DNA from: Planctomycetota bacterium
GTDB taxonomy: Bacteria > Planctomycetota > Planctomycetia > Pirellulales > Pirellulaceae
Assembly (NCBI GenBank): GCA_026692905.1
Contig: JAPLNL010000061.1
Location: forward strand, 19,569 to 62,073
Direction of reading: 5' to 3'
DNA: 42,505 nucleotides
Of this stretch, positions 1 through 9,030 are shown in pieces. Made by a program: the position numbers and the translations under genes. Position 1 is the first letter of the stretch, and each line of letters starts with the position of its first letter. The notes beneath the pieces were generated by a model, which saw nothing but the letters and a program-made list of their open reading frames with translations, did no database searches and was not told the origin of the DNA.

Positions 1-144
1 CCCTGCGCCTCGCCCTCCCTGCGCCTCGCCCTCCCTGCGCCTCGCCCTCCCTGCGCCTCGCCCTCCCTGCGCCTCGCCCTCCCTGCGCCTCGCCCTCCCT
101 GCGCCTCGCCCTCCCTGCGCCTCGCCCTCCCTGTGCCTCGTCCT
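1..144. repeat. 16-bp tandem repeat array, 9 copies
   Basis: The unit CCCTGCGCCTCGCCCT repeats head to tail nine times. The first eight copies are identical and the last (129-144) carries two C-to-T changes. The array starts at the window edge, so its true left end is unknown. The unit resembles the GAGCCTCGCCCTCCC arm of the hairpin repeats at 4975, 14228 and 16325, so it may have arisen by slippage from one of them (inference). There are no spacers, so it is not a CRISPR. Confidence 0.95.
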
Positions 145-271
145 CCCAAGCCATGAATTGGTTGGTGCAAGGAAATGAAATTGCATCTATAATGGGCCGA
201 TTGCTCAATGCCTGGTAGCAGTTTCCAATCAGCTCCTTCATTTCCTTCCACTCATCTTTAGGGTATTCACT

Positions 272-988
272 ATGTCGCAAGTTCATGCGATTCTTAAGTT
301 CATTCCAGTGGTTTTGTTTTCATTGACCGCATCGTTCGCAGCCGCTCAAAGCTCAGCCTCGGATCCATCTGGAACATGGCGATGGAGCTACGAATTCGAG
401 GGAAAAACGCAGGAAGATTCACTGTCACTGAATTTAGATGAGGGTAAAGTAACGGGCACATTTCAGGGCATTCTCGGAAAGCCCACCGTCGTTAAAGATG
501 CGAAGCTAAAAGACAATCAAGTATCCTGTGTCGTCGAGTACAAGTATAAGGACCAAACCGTTTCGCTCGAATTCGTCGGCAAAGTCAAGAAGGACGATCT
601 CGAAGGAACCGTTGTCGTAACCACCGAAGAGTACCCGTGGACTCCGAAACGCTCCGTCAAATTGGATGATGCCGTCGGACAATGGAATATCGTGATCGAT
701 GCAGACGGTAATAAACTCGAGCCCTCCATTATCATCACAAAATCAGGCGACGCATTGCAAGGAAAGTATACCGTTGCCGAAGGAACCGTCGTTGATGTGA
801 CCGACCTCAAAATCCGCGACAACAAATTAGAGTTTCGCGTTGACGCAACGGTCCAAGGGCGAAAGATTCGAGCCGATTATTCTGGACGTCCATACGGCCA
901 CAACCTAAAGGGAAATATCAAATACGACTTGGATGGCAACGAAGGCGAAATCGACTTCACCGCCAAACGCCAGCCCGCCAAAAAATAA
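272..988 (+). CDS. secreted protein of unknown function with two internal beta-rich repeats
   Basis: The 238-residue product starts with a signal peptide (basic/hydrophobic to about residue 25, ending FAAAQ), so it is probably exported. The mature part contains two related halves. One begins near residue 34 with GTWRWSYEFEG and the other near residue 136 with GQWNIVIDADG. Each has a G-x-W opening, alternating polar/hydrophobic strands, and a late G-x-L-x-G-T or L-K-G-N motif. The pattern suggests two small beta-barrel or lipocalin-like modules made by duplication. An AGGG stretch lies about 8 bases before the ATG. It stands alone, downstream of the tandem array and convergent with the histidine kinase gene. 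I do not recognise a named family and assign no function. Confidence 0.8.
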   Translation: MSQVHAILKFIPVVLFSLTASFAAAQSSASDPSGTWRWSYEFEGKTQEDSLSLNLDEGKVTGTFQGILGKPTVVKDAKLKDNQVSCVVEYKYKDQTVSLEFVGKVKKDDLEGTVVVTTEEYPWTPKRSVKLDDAVGQWNIVIDADGNKLEPSIIITKSGDALQGKYTVAEGTVVDVTDLKIRDNKLEFRVDATVQGRKIRADYSGRPYGHNLKGNIKYDLDGNEGEIDFTAKRQPAKK

Positions 989-1161
989 GGAAGGCCCTGG
1001 TGTACCGGCTTCAAACGGCTTGAGTTATTAATTGCTGTTCACCATGACCACAGAAAGGCGAGCGGCCTGGGCCAATCCAGCGGGCGTGCCGCGAATGACT
1101 GCGTTCAAGCCCGGGCAATCACCGCCGCTGGTAAGAACACCAATCGAACGTCGAATCTTTT

Positions 1162-2610
1162 TCATGAATTGGATTTGCACGCGTTTGAAGAAGAAATTTT
1201 ATCTTGGCAATGAGACGCAATCATGGAAATGAGCTCCGAGCGTTTGATTGGCTTGGTAGTATAATCGTTGCAGCCTGCTGCCACGCATTTTTCTCGATCA
1301 CCGCTCATCGCATGAGCCGTCAATGCGATAATCACACCACCGTAGCCATCGGTACGCAATTCTGTTGTAGATTGGTAACCATCGAGCACCGGCATTTGCA
1401 TGTCCATTAGGATTACGTCGAAGGGGTGTCCTGACGTATTAGCAGAGTTTGTTGCCTCAATCGCCGCTCGACCGTTCTCCGCAACCGTCACATTGCCGCC
1501 CGCTTTTTTCAGGACATGGGAAATCAATCGCTGGTTATCCAAGCCATCTTCCGCGAGCAAGATCCTGAGGCCATCGAGCGTTGGCGGCACATCGCTTTCT
1601 TTGCTCGACGTTGACGTATTTTTAAATATTTTTTCCCGGATACCGCTGGAACCTAGTTTTGACCCGTTGGGGGGCAATTCGTTTTCGTCAAGGCTTGCTC
1701 GGGTAACTTCTGTTGCAGTTATCCACGCCTCAAATCGAGTTCCAACGTTCGGATTCGAATCAACAATGCGCAGTCCCCCGCCAAGTATTTCTGCTTGGCG
1801 TTTGCTAATAGTAAGTCCAAGTCCCGTACCACCAAATTTTCGGGACATCGAGGTGTCTGCTTGTGTGAAAGGGCGAAAAAGACGTTCTTGTTGCTCGAGC
1901 GTCATTCCGATTCCCGTATCAAACACTTCAAACTCGATCCGTTCACGCTGCGATAAAGATGTTCGTACGACTAACTGAACAGAACCTTGTTCTGTGAATT
2001 TGATCGAATTGCCGACGAGATTCACTAGTATTTGCCGTATACGCGTTTCATCTGTCAGCACCTGCTCGGGGATGGGCTCTTCGTGTTTGAGTTGAAGCAA
2101 GAGCCCCTTGGCATCGGCCCGAACCTGCATCAATTGACAGACGTCTTCTGCGATTTCACGTAATGAGCATGGTCGCAGCTCGAGCTCTGTTTTGCCCGCT
2201 TCGATTTTTGACAAGTCGAGAATGTCATTGATCATTCCAAGCAGATGCTCCCCATTTCTTTTTATTGTCTGAACGGCATCGATACCAATTTGGTTGAGGG
2301 AGATGTCGTTACTGTTGTCGAGAAGCAGTTCTGAAAAGCCAAGAATCGCTGTCATCGGAGTTCGGATTTCGTGGCTCATGTTTGCCAGGAATTCGCTTTT
2401 GGCCTGGTTTGCAGCTTCGGCGTTGCGAGCGGCCTCAGCGAGCTGCTTAGTCCTTTCCTCGACACGTCTCTCCAAATCATCCCGAGATGCCTGCAGGTCT
2501 TGGTTGATCTTGTAAAGCTCTAGGCTCTTTAGTTCGAGTAGCAGTTCCGCCTCTTTGCGGGCTTGCCGTTCTCGTTCAATCCGCCGGAGTAAGTGTTCTT
2601 GGTCGGACAT
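1162..2610 (-). CDS. hybrid histidine kinase with C-terminal receiver, H-NOX partner
   Basis: This 482-residue protein has no membrane segment and no sensor domain of its own. Residues 1-75 are a charged coiled coil. The HisKA helix carries the phosphoacceptor H80 in [10 protein letters not shown]. The ATPase domain shows the N box (NLVGNSIKF, 197-205), G1 (DTGIG, 231-235) and G2 (GGTGLGL, 260-266). A linker precedes a receiver domain at about 347-470 with D403 in MDMQMP and K453 in TKP. It lies 10 bases downstream of an H-NOX gene, and lack of its own sensor fits kinases that take their signal from a separate H-NOX protein (family knowledge). Phosphate should pass from H80 to D403 and then to an unseen phosphotransfer protein or regulator. 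No output domain or response regulator gene is adjacent. Confidence 0.93.
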   Translation of the reverse strand: MSDQEHLLRRIERERQARKEAELLLELKSLELYKINQDLQASRDDLERRVEERTKQLAEAARNAEAANQAKSEFLANMSHEIRTPMTAILGFSELLLDNSNDISLNQIGIDAVQTIKRNGEHLLGMINDILDLSKIEAGKTELELRPCSLREIAEDVCQLMQVRADAKGLLLQLKHEEPIPEQVLTDETRIRQILVNLVGNSIKFTEQGSVQLVVRTSLSQRERIEFEVFDTGIGMTLEQQERLFRPFTQADTSMSRKFGGTGLGLTISKRQAEILGGGLRIVDSNPNVGTRFEAWITATEVTRASLDENELPPNGSKLGSSGIREKIFKNTSTSSKESDVPPTLDGLRILLAEDGLDNQRLISHVLKKAGGNVTVAENGRAAIEATNSANTSGHPFDVILMDMQMPVLDGYQSTTELRTDGYGGVIIALTAHAMSGDREKCVAAGCNDYTTKPIKRSELISMIASHCQDKISSSNACKSNS

Positions 2611-2620
2611 TGGTGGCAGC

Positions 2621-3151
2621 CTAAGTGCGTTTCAAAGTAAAGACAGCCCCCTCGGGCGTTGAGGTCATTTCAATAGAAATTGCCTCCGAAAAACGCTGGA
2701 TGCTTGCGTCAATCAGTCCGTATGCGAGTTCTTCAAAATGCCGAGTCGAATCGTAATGCATTTCGAAGTCACCATTGGGCAAGCGTCGGGTCGTGAACTT
2801 TGGTAATTCCGCGTCAGGATATAGCTTTCTAACCTCAACGTGAATGTGCCCATCAACTCGCTCTAGCAACGTGAGGGTATCAGGCACTCCATCAAAAAAC
2901 TGCGGATACTTGGTTTCGAAGCTCTTGTAAAGATGCTTGCCAAATGTTCTCAAGAGTTCAGGAATCTCGGTACCAGTCTGCTTGGATAACTCAGAAACCA
3001 AGGCTACGAGCTCTTTATGATCGTAGGTACCGACGGACGTGTAGGCTCCTCCGGAACGGAGAGTGACCGAGTCGAATAGAGTGTCGACCATCTCTGGTGA
3101 GTAGACGTCCTCAACCATGTCAATGAATTCAGTAAAAACGACTCCTTTCAT
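2621..3151 (-). CDS. H-NOX (HNOB) heme nitric-oxide/oxygen binding sensor
   Basis: The 176-residue length is typical of a stand-alone bacterial H-NOX. The heme-propionate motif Y-x-S-x-R is present as YDSTR (Y133, S135, R137). The proximal heme histidine is H104 in [15 protein letters not shown] by alignment to the family pattern, with H102 two residues earlier as the alternative. The N-terminal helices ([15 protein letters not shown]) also match the fold. H-NOX proteins bind NO, and sometimes O2, at a ferrous heme and change the activity of a partner kinase or cyclase. Here the partner is the hybrid kinase whose start lies 10 bases beyond this stop, so the two form an operon. AGGA sits 8 bases before the ATG. 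Upstream is the divergent comM-like gene, leaving under 200 bases for both promoters. Confidence 0.92.
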   Translation of the reverse strand: MKGVVFTEFIDMVEDVYSPEMVDTLFDSVTLRSGGAYTSVGTYDHKELVALVSELSKQTGTEIPELLRTFGKHLYKSFETKYPQFFDGVPDTLTLLERVDGHIHVEVRKLYPDAELPKFTTRRLPNGDFEMHYDSTRHFEELAYGLIDASIQRFSEAISIEMTSTPEGAVFTLKRT

Positions 3152-3340
3152 GATTTCCGTCCTGAAATGGTTATTCGGCCCATAGAATGTCTGGCTGCAG
3201 CTTAATTAGTCATGTTCCAATTCGCAAGATCATTTCGTTTTGCCGACACTCCGATTGCCTTCCCTCATACCAAAACGGCTTTGGACCTTGGTATGCTATT
3301 AGCCCAATTCTCATGGTTCATTCAACAAGGATTCACGCCC

Positions 3341-4879
3341 GTGCTCGCCAAGTTAAAAACCTATTCGCTGCTTGGAATCGAAGCCATGCCGGTCGATGTC
3401 GAAGTGGACTTATCACCGGCCCCTCTTCCCAAAACCGTAATCGTCGGCCTACCCGAACAAGCCGTCCGTGAAAGTATTCATCGCATCGAACGAGCCTTAG
3501 TCAACGGCGGATTTATGCGGCCGCACGATCGCGTTGTCATCAACTTGGCTCCAGCCGATTTGCCAAAACAAGCGACCAGTTTCGATCTCCCCATTGCCAT
3601 CGGAATTCTGGTTGGCGCAGGTCAGCTGGAGTCCGATTTCTTGGAGCAGTACGCCGCCGTTGGCGAACTGTCACTCGAAGGCCAAATGCGAAATGTGAAG
3701 GGTGTTCTATCGATCGCAATCGCAGCAGCCAAGCAACCAGGAATCAAAGGTCTGCTTGTGCCTGCGGAAAACGCCCAAGAAGCAGCCGTCGTTGAGGGCT
3801 TGGACATCATTCCAATCGGTTCACTCAACGAAGCAGTCGCATTCTTGTCCGGCAAACTTCCAATTGAACCAGTCCCATCGCGATTGAATGAAATCTACGA
3901 AGCATTCTCCAAGTACGATGTTGACTTTAGCGATGTGCGCGGACAAGAAATGTCAAAGCGTGCACTGACGATCGCAGCAGCGGGGGCTCACAATTTAATT
4001 ATGCTCGGCCCACCGGGTTCGGGCAAAACGATGTTGGCCAAACGACTGCCCTCTATTCTGCCGACTCTTTCGGCCACGGAATCGATTGAAACGACGCGCA
4101 TCTATTCCGCCTTGGGACGCCTCAAGCCTGGACAGCCTCTCATGGTTCAGCGTCCCTTTCGGTCACCGCACCATACGATATCAGACGCTGGTCTTGTCGG
4201 TGGCGGAAGCCCGCCTGCGCCAGGTGAAGTTTCCCTTGCGAACAACGGAGTTTTGTTTTTGGACGAACTTCCCGAATTCAATCGCAAAACGCTTGAGGTG
4301 ATGCGGCAACCGTTGGAAGATCGAGTCGTTACCATTTCGCGAGCGATGCGAAGTACCACGTTCCCAGCCAACTTCATGTTGATCGCAGCTTTGAATCCGT
4401 GCCCATGTGGATATCGAACGGATCCACGTCGCACCTGCAATTGCACCCCGCCTCAGATCGAACGCTACATGTCTCGAATTAGTGGCCCCTTGCTTGACCG
4501 CATCGACATTCACATTGAGGTACCCGCCGTTCCGTTCAATGAACTGACCAGCGGTCCACCTGGCACGAGCAGCGCTGAGATACGGGCTCAAGTGGAACAG
4601 GCCCGGACGATTCAGTCGAAACGATTTGAAAGGAGCTACACCAACACCAACGCACAAATGAACAGCCGCGAATTGAGGCAGCATTGCGTACTAGGAAAGG
4701 TCGAACACGAACTGATGCGAGTCGCAGTAACCGAAATGGGCTTGTCCGCTAGAGCTCACGACAAGATTCTACGAGTCGCCAGAACCATCGCGGATTTAGA
4801 ATCGGCGACAACCATTCAAGCCCACCATGTCCAAGAAGCGATCAACTACCGAATGCTCGATCGAGATATCTTTTCTTAA
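3341..4879 (+). CDS. comM: YifB/ComM family Mg-chelatase-like AAA+ ATPase
   Basis: From the GTG at 3341 the product is 512 residues, the usual size of ComM/YifB. It begins VLAKLKTYSLLGIEA, where the family's conserved N-terminus begins. An in-frame ATG at 3212 would add 43 residues with no family resemblance, so I prefer GTG, which has AAGG 10 bases upstream. The N-terminal ChlI/Lon-like domain (about 1-190) is followed by the AAA+ core with Walker A GPPGSGKT (223-230) and Walker B VLFLDE (304-309). A cysteine cluster (C354, C356, C366, C368 in NPCPCG and CNC) and a C-terminal Mg-chelatase domain complete it. ComM is a hexameric helicase that promotes branch migration of incoming DNA during natural transformation. 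Whether this organism is transformable cannot be seen here. Confidence 0.93.
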   Translation: MLAKLKTYSLLGIEAMPVDVEVDLSPAPLPKTVIVGLPEQAVRESIHRIERALVNGGFMRPHDRVVINLAPADLPKQATSFDLPIAIGILVGAGQLESDFLEQYAAVGELSLEGQMRNVKGVLSIAIAAAKQPGIKGLLVPAENAQEAAVVEGLDIIPIGSLNEAVAFLSGKLPIEPVPSRLNEIYEAFSKYDVDFSDVRGQEMSKRALTIAAAGAHNLIMLGPPGSGKTMLAKRLPSILPTLSATESIETTRIYSALGRLKPGQPLMVQRPFRSPHHTISDAGLVGGGSPPAPGEVSLANNGVLFLDELPEFNRKTLEVMRQPLEDRVVTISRAMRSTTFPANFMLIAALNPCPCGYRTDPRRTCNCTPPQIERYMSRISGPLLDRIDIHIEVPAVPFNELTSGPPGTSSAEIRAQVEQARTIQSKRFERSYTNTNAQMNSRELRQHCVLGKVEHELMRVAVTEMGLSARAHDKILRVARTIADLESATTIQAHHVQEAINYRMLDRDIFS

Positions 4880-4974
4880 ACGATTATCTCGCTTTCGTGC
4901 GTTCAGGGCGTTTTAATAATACGTGCTTAACTACATTTAGCTTTGCGGCGAGAGCTAACCCGAATGGGGAAATT

Positions 4975-5036
4975 GGGAGGGCGAGGCTCCTGCCGAGCCA
5001 TTTACGCATCAAGCTCGGCAGGAGCCTCGCCCTCCC
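4975..5036. repeat. perfect 24-bp-arm palindrome (SAGASPSR-type hairpin)
   Basis: The left arm (4975-4998, GGGAGGGCGAGGCTCC then TGCCGAGC) and the right arm (5013-5036) are exact reverse complements around a 14-base loop. It lies between the stop of the comM-like gene and the stop of the minus-strand esterase gene, so it could fold in transcripts from both sides and act as a bidirectional terminator. The same core recurs at 14228-14285 and 16325-16378. Confidence 0.93.
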
Positions 5037-5129
5037 GTTGAAATTGCAAGCGATTCCAAAAAGAAAGTGAGACGGCCTCCGAGTGGCATAGGGGCGAATT
5101 AGATTGTTGGCGGCAAAGGAACCAGGGGC

Positions 5130-5174
5130 GAACGCGGGCCTTGTGCCCCAGTTCGCAATAGGCTTGGCGTGCTA
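5130..5174. repeat. dispersed repeat copy, GCTTGGCGTGCTAA family
   Basis: The segment AACGCGGGCC..GCCCCAGTTCGCA..GGCTTGGCGTGCTAA matches 27882-27926 with the same order of blocks. Both copies lie just outside the end or start of a gene. The first part is a short imperfect inverted repeat (GAACGCGGGCC / GCCCCAGTTC). Function is unknown. Confidence 0.6.
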
Positions 5175-5187
5175 ATTTCGCTCCGGC

Positions 5188-6075
5188 CTAGGGCTTTAGT
5201 CTATTTTGAAAATAGTCAAGCAACGCTTTTTCTGCTTTCTCAGCGTCCGCTCCTTTGAAACCGTGCCCGGCGCCTTGCATGGTTAACAACTCAGCCTCCA
5301 CACCGGCCACTTTTAGTTTGTCGATCATCCACACCGCTTGTTCGTGGTCAACATATTTGTCTTCGGTTCCATGAATGCACAGAGTTGGCGCTGCATCGGG
5401 TGTGACCCAATAAAGAGGACTGCCGATGATATGGCGTTGACGATGCGTCTCGAGGTTTCCACCAAACCATAACGGCAATACTTCGTGGGCGTCGACACTT
5501 TTGCCATACGATTTCGTGAAGTCGCTTGGGCCGTACACATTGACAACACAATTTACGTTGCTCGGCTGCTTTGACGCACCGTCTGTGCCTTCAAACTCTG
5601 GAACATTTGCCGTTACCCCTAGAAATTGGGCCAAATGACCTCCGGCGCTACTACCCGTGACTCCAATTTTTGTGGGATCGATATTGTACTTGGCCGCGTT
5701 GGCTCGCAACCAACGCACTGCTGCCTTGCTGTCATGCACTGCCGCAGGGAATGGATGCTTGGGTGCTAACCGATACGTGATCGTTACCGCAACGAAGCCT
5801 TTTTCTGCCAACTTTTTGCATAAACCATCGTAGCTCTCTCGCTTGCCAGCACGGAATCCACCGCCGTGGATACACAAAATGGCTGGGCGGGGGGAACCAG
5901 CTGATTTCGGACGTGCCATGTTCAAGGCGATCGATTCACCATCGGGCGTCGCATAGACAATTCCCTCTTCCCAAAGCCAATTGTCCGATTCAGTTTGTGT
6001 CGCGTTCACGCTTTGACAGCAGGCTAACGCTATCAGTATTCCAGTACAGGTCAGCAATTGCAAAGTGCGAATCAT
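5188..6075 (-). CDS. exported alpha/beta-hydrolase esterase (BD-FAE / HSL-like)
   Basis: The 295-residue protein has a signal peptide or lipoprotein leader (hydrophobic 10-20, with C19/C20 and VNATQ). The rest is an alpha/beta-hydrolase: oxyanion-hole motif HGGG (70-73), nucleophile elbow GSSAGG (141-146, Ser143), acid D239 in HGTEDKYVD and base H271 in GAGHGF. The layout matches the acetyl-xylan/feruloyl esterase-like BD-FAE and hormone-sensitive-lipase branch, whose members cleave acetyl or other small esters from carbohydrates. Planctomycetes carry many such exported esterases, often near polysaccharide genes. It stands alone on the minus strand, with its end facing the comM-like gene. The exact substrate cannot be read from sequence. 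Confidence 0.88.
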   Translation of the reverse strand: MIRTLQLLTCTGILIALACCQSVNATQTESDNWLWEEGIVYATPDGESIALNMARPKSAGSPRPAILCIHGGGFRAGKRESYDGLCKKLAEKGFVAVTITYRLAPKHPFPAAVHDSKAAVRWLRANAAKYNIDPTKIGVTGSSAGGHLAQFLGVTANVPEFEGTDGASKQPSNVNCVVNVYGPSDFTKSYGKSVDAHEVLPLWFGGNLETHRQRHIIGSPLYWVTPDAAPTLCIHGTEDKYVDHEQAVWMIDKLKVAGVEAELLTMQGAGHGFKGADAEKAEKALLDYFQNRLKP

Positions 6076-6546
6076 GTGTGGGCTTTCAAGGATTGGAGAG
6101 GTATGGAACTACATTGTGGGAAAATGGAAATGCGGTTCCCGGTGATTGCAGTAGATGAAGATATCGTAGCACTATCACAACACCTGGTGTTGCGGTTGTG
6201 TTTTCCTGCCCGTACTCACGATCAATAAAATGGTGCTCGTGCTCGTCCTCCTAATCAAATCGTTTTTTGAAATCGAGCAGAAGTACGAGCACCGTCGTTC
6301 GACTGAGCACGAGTACGAAATCACAAACACAAGCTACGAACATCTGCGAAAGAGAAAGTTGATCCTCTAAACGGTCCAGGACGCATGATTTGGAGGTTCG
6401 CAGGGGTTAAAGACCGTTTCCATTCGCGTGACGTCCCGACTACAATGAGGTAGTTGGCTTCGGTCGGGGAATCCCTCCCAACTCCGCGCCGTTGTGATCG
6501 CGGTTTTAGGCCGCCCCCCGCCAGATTTTCTATTCACCGAGCACCA
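6076..6546. other. 471-base intergenic region between divergent genes
   Basis: This gap separates the minus-strand esterase gene from the plus-strand cytochrome gene, so it should hold both promoters. I could not assign -35/-10 boxes with confidence. It contains one degenerate repeat (6231-6319, listed separately). An in-frame start at 6454 would add 31 residues of non-signal-like sequence to the next protein and is not favoured. Confidence 0.6.
6231..6319. repeat. degenerate GGTGCTCGTGCTCGT inverted repeat
   Basis: TGGTGCTCGTGCTCGT (6231-6246) is partly complementary to ACGAGCACC (6285-6293) and to GAGCACGAG (6305-6313), with AATCAAATCGTTTTTTGAAATCG between them. It looks like a decayed copy of a long hairpin element. 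No other copy is in this window, so family membership is inference. Confidence 0.55.
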
Positions 6547-8970
6547 ATGAATTTTTGCAATTTTTTTTATCTGTTCTTTTGGCTTGGCCTAGCTTCCTTT
6601 GCCGCTGCGCAAGACGAGGCCCCGCTCGATTTTGCGAGGCATGTTCAACCGATCCTGGCGATGAAGTGTGCGAGGTGCCATGGACCAAGCTCGACATCCG
6701 GTGGGATTGCCTTTGACACGCGCGATCGGGCCTTTGCCGAAACGGAGTCCGGGCGACCAGCTATTGTAGTAGGCGACCCAGAAGCTAGCTCGATGATTGA
6801 ACGCATCGTTTCCCATGACGAATCGACTCGTATGCCGCCTGAGGGCAAGCCGCTAACTGCCGCTGAAGTCGAAATCGTGAAGACTTGGATTCGGCAAGGT
6901 GCGAACTGGTCCAAGCACTGGGCCTATCGTCCTTTGGTGAAGCCTCCTATCCCGCCCGTAAATCAAAAAGCTTGGGTTGCCAACGAGGTGGACCAGTTTA
7001 TTTTGGCTGGGCTTGAAGAGTCGCAATTAACTCCAAACCCGATCGCCGATAAACGAACCTTGGTCCGACGTGCCTATTACAATCTAACTGGTTTGCCACC
7101 AACAGCAGCGCAAGTGACTGATTTTGAAAACGACTCTTCGGCGGATGCATGGGAAAAGTTGGTCGACAGACTCCTTGAGTCGCCCCAGTATGGCGAGCAT
7201 TGGGGGCGCAAATGGCTGGACGTGGTGCGGTATGCCGAGACAAATAGTTTCGAACGGGACAACCCAAAACCGCACGTATGGCGTTATCGCGACTATGTCA
7301 TTCGCTCCTTTAACGACGACAAACCCTACGATCGCTTTCTTACCGAACAGCTTGCGGGTGATGAAGCCCCAAGTCCCACATCAGATCAGTTGATTGCGAC
7401 GGGCTTTTATCGACTAGGTGTCTGGGACGATGAGCCCGCGGACCGAGTCCTCGCGATGTATGAAGGTTATGACGACTTGATCACAACTATTGGTCAAGGC
7501 ATGCTGGGCCTAACCTTCAATTGCGCTCGGTGCCACGATCACAAGATCGATCCGATCCCGCAAACCGATTACTATCAACTGCTAACATTCCTTCGAAATA
7601 TTCGCCCGATGAGTGGCGGCGGTCCAAATGTCGAGGCGAATTTGTTTGCCTCCGAGCAGTCCAAACGCGAATACGAAGCGGCGGTTCGGGATCGCCAGGA
7701 ACAGATGGATGTCGTGAAGAAAGAGATTGCTCGCTTGGAAGAAATCTTTACCACCGTGACGACCAACGAGCCCAATAAAGAGGAGCAAAAGAAGGGTGGC
7801 AGGAACTACTTAACGCAGCAGATCAAAAAGCGAGGTTTGGAAGTACTCGGCGAAGACGAGTTTGCAAAATACGAAGCGGCTTCGAAGATGCTAGGTGAAT
7901 TACAAAAAGAGCCACCCGTAGATAAAGCGCTGGTGGTCAAGGAACTGGGGATTGAAAAACCTGCTGATGTTTTTGTGCTAAAACGCGGCACGCCAGGCAA
8001 TCATGGTGCACTCGTCGAGCCAGGTTTCCCCCACCTATTTGCAGTTCCAGCTCCAACGGTTCAACCGGTCGCTGAACAGAATTCAAGCGGACGTCGAACG
8101 GCCTTGGCCAACTGGATCACATCTCAAGACAATCTGTTAACGGCACGCGTTTTTGTGAATCGAGTTTGGCAAGGACACTTCGGGCGTGGCATCGTTCGGA
8201 GTTCAAATAATTTTGGCGGACTAGGGACTCCACCCACGCACCCTGAACTGCTCGACTGGCTAGCGTCTGATTTCATGGCTAACGGTTGGAAGATCAAACG
8301 CTTGCACAAGATGCTGATGCTTTCGAGCGCCTACCGAATGTCGTCCAACGGACAGGAAGCGGCGATTGCAAAAGATCCTGCCAATGATCGTTTCTGGCGA
8401 GTCGATTTACGACGCTTGAGTGCAGAAGAGATTCGTGATTCGCTGCTGGCGGTCAATGGTCGTCTGAATTTGGAATTGTATGGGCCGTCAATCTACCCAA
8501 CCATCGCTGCTGAGGTCATGGCGGGGCAATCGGAACCCGGTCGGGGATGGGGTAAATCTTCACCCACCGAGCAAGCCCGAAGAAGCGTCTACATCCACGT
8601 CAAACGTTCCTTGATTACTCCGCTGTTGGCTAGTTTCGATTTTCCTGAAACCGATACGAGTTGTGAAGCTCGCTTTTCAACGACCCAGCCCGGCCAATCG
8701 TTTGCGATGCTCAATGGGCAATTTGCTAACGAACAAGCGGCCGAGTTTGCGAAGCGAATTACAAATCAAGTTGGTCCCACCAATCGTGATGCTCAAATCC
8801 AACTCGCGTATCAACTCTGCTTGAATCGAGCGGTTCGTGAAAGCGAATTGACGCGAGCGAAGGAGTTTCTTTCGGAGATGGAACAGAAACATCAACTTAG
8901 TCCGGAGCGAGCATTGGAACAGTGTTGCTTACTGATCTTGAACTTGAACGAGTTTGTTTATTTGGATTGA
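6547..8970 (+). CDS. planctomycete cytochrome c / DUF1549 / DUF1553 protein (808-codon)
   Basis: The start at 6547 is chosen because it opens a clear signal peptide (MNFCNFFYLFFWLGLASFAAAQ); the 807-residue product is therefore exported. A PSCyt1-type heme domain follows with C41-A-R-C44-H45. Then comes DUF1549 (about 135-345), with family hallmarks LTGLPPT and YGEHWGRKWLDVVRYAE, and a second CxxCH at 326-330 (CARCHDHKIDPI). DUF1553 fills the C-terminal part (RVFVNRVWQGHFGRGIV, then a final NEFVYLD). These proteins are abundant in planctomycetes and nearly always paired with DUF1501. They are thought to be periplasmic heme proteins, but no reaction is established. The DUF1501 gene starts 60 bases downstream, so the two probably form an operon. 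Confidence 0.93.
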   Translation: MNFCNFFYLFFWLGLASFAAAQDEAPLDFARHVQPILAMKCARCHGPSSTSGGIAFDTRDRAFAETESGRPAIVVGDPEASSMIERIVSHDESTRMPPEGKPLTAAEVEIVKTWIRQGANWSKHWAYRPLVKPPIPPVNQKAWVANEVDQFILAGLEESQLTPNPIADKRTLVRRAYYNLTGLPPTAAQVTDFENDSSADAWEKLVDRLLESPQYGEHWGRKWLDVVRYAETNSFERDNPKPHVWRYRDYVIRSFNDDKPYDRFLTEQLAGDEAPSPTSDQLIATGFYRLGVWDDEPADRVLAMYEGYDDLITTIGQGMLGLTFNCARCHDHKIDPIPQTDYYQLLTFLRNIRPMSGGGPNVEANLFASEQSKREYEAAVRDRQEQMDVVKKEIARLEEIFTTVTTNEPNKEEQKKGGRNYLTQQIKKRGLEVLGEDEFAKYEAASKMLGELQKEPPVDKALVVKELGIEKPADVFVLKRGTPGNHGALVEPGFPHLFAVPAPTVQPVAEQNSSGRRTALANWITSQDNLLTARVFVNRVWQGHFGRGIVRSSNNFGGLGTPPTHPELLDWLASDFMANGWKIKRLHKMLMLSSAYRMSSNGQEAAIAKDPANDRFWRVDLRRLSAEEIRDSLLAVNGRLNLELYGPSIYPTIAAEVMAGQSEPGRGWGKSSPTEQARRSVYIHVKRSLITPLLASFDFPETDTSCEARFSTTQPGQSFAMLNGQFANEQAAEFAKRITNQVGPTNRDAQIQLAYQLCLNRAVRESELTRAKEFLSEMEQKHQLSPERALEQCCLLILNLNEFVYLD

Positions 8971-9030
8971 AACGGGCTGTAGGCTTGTTCACAGTATTTT
9001 TGACGTTCACTTGCATTTTGGATTGATTGA

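Noticed and set aside
1-144. Possible CRISPR array
   Set aside because: The 16-bp units abut with no spacers.
1032-1232. 66-codon plus-strand frame between two convergent genes
   Set aside because: Overlaps the kinase end and has low-complexity, basic composition with no family match.
3212-3340. N-terminal extension of the ComM-like protein from ATG 3212
   Set aside because: The extra 43 residues do not resemble the family, and GTG 3341 gives the usual start and length.
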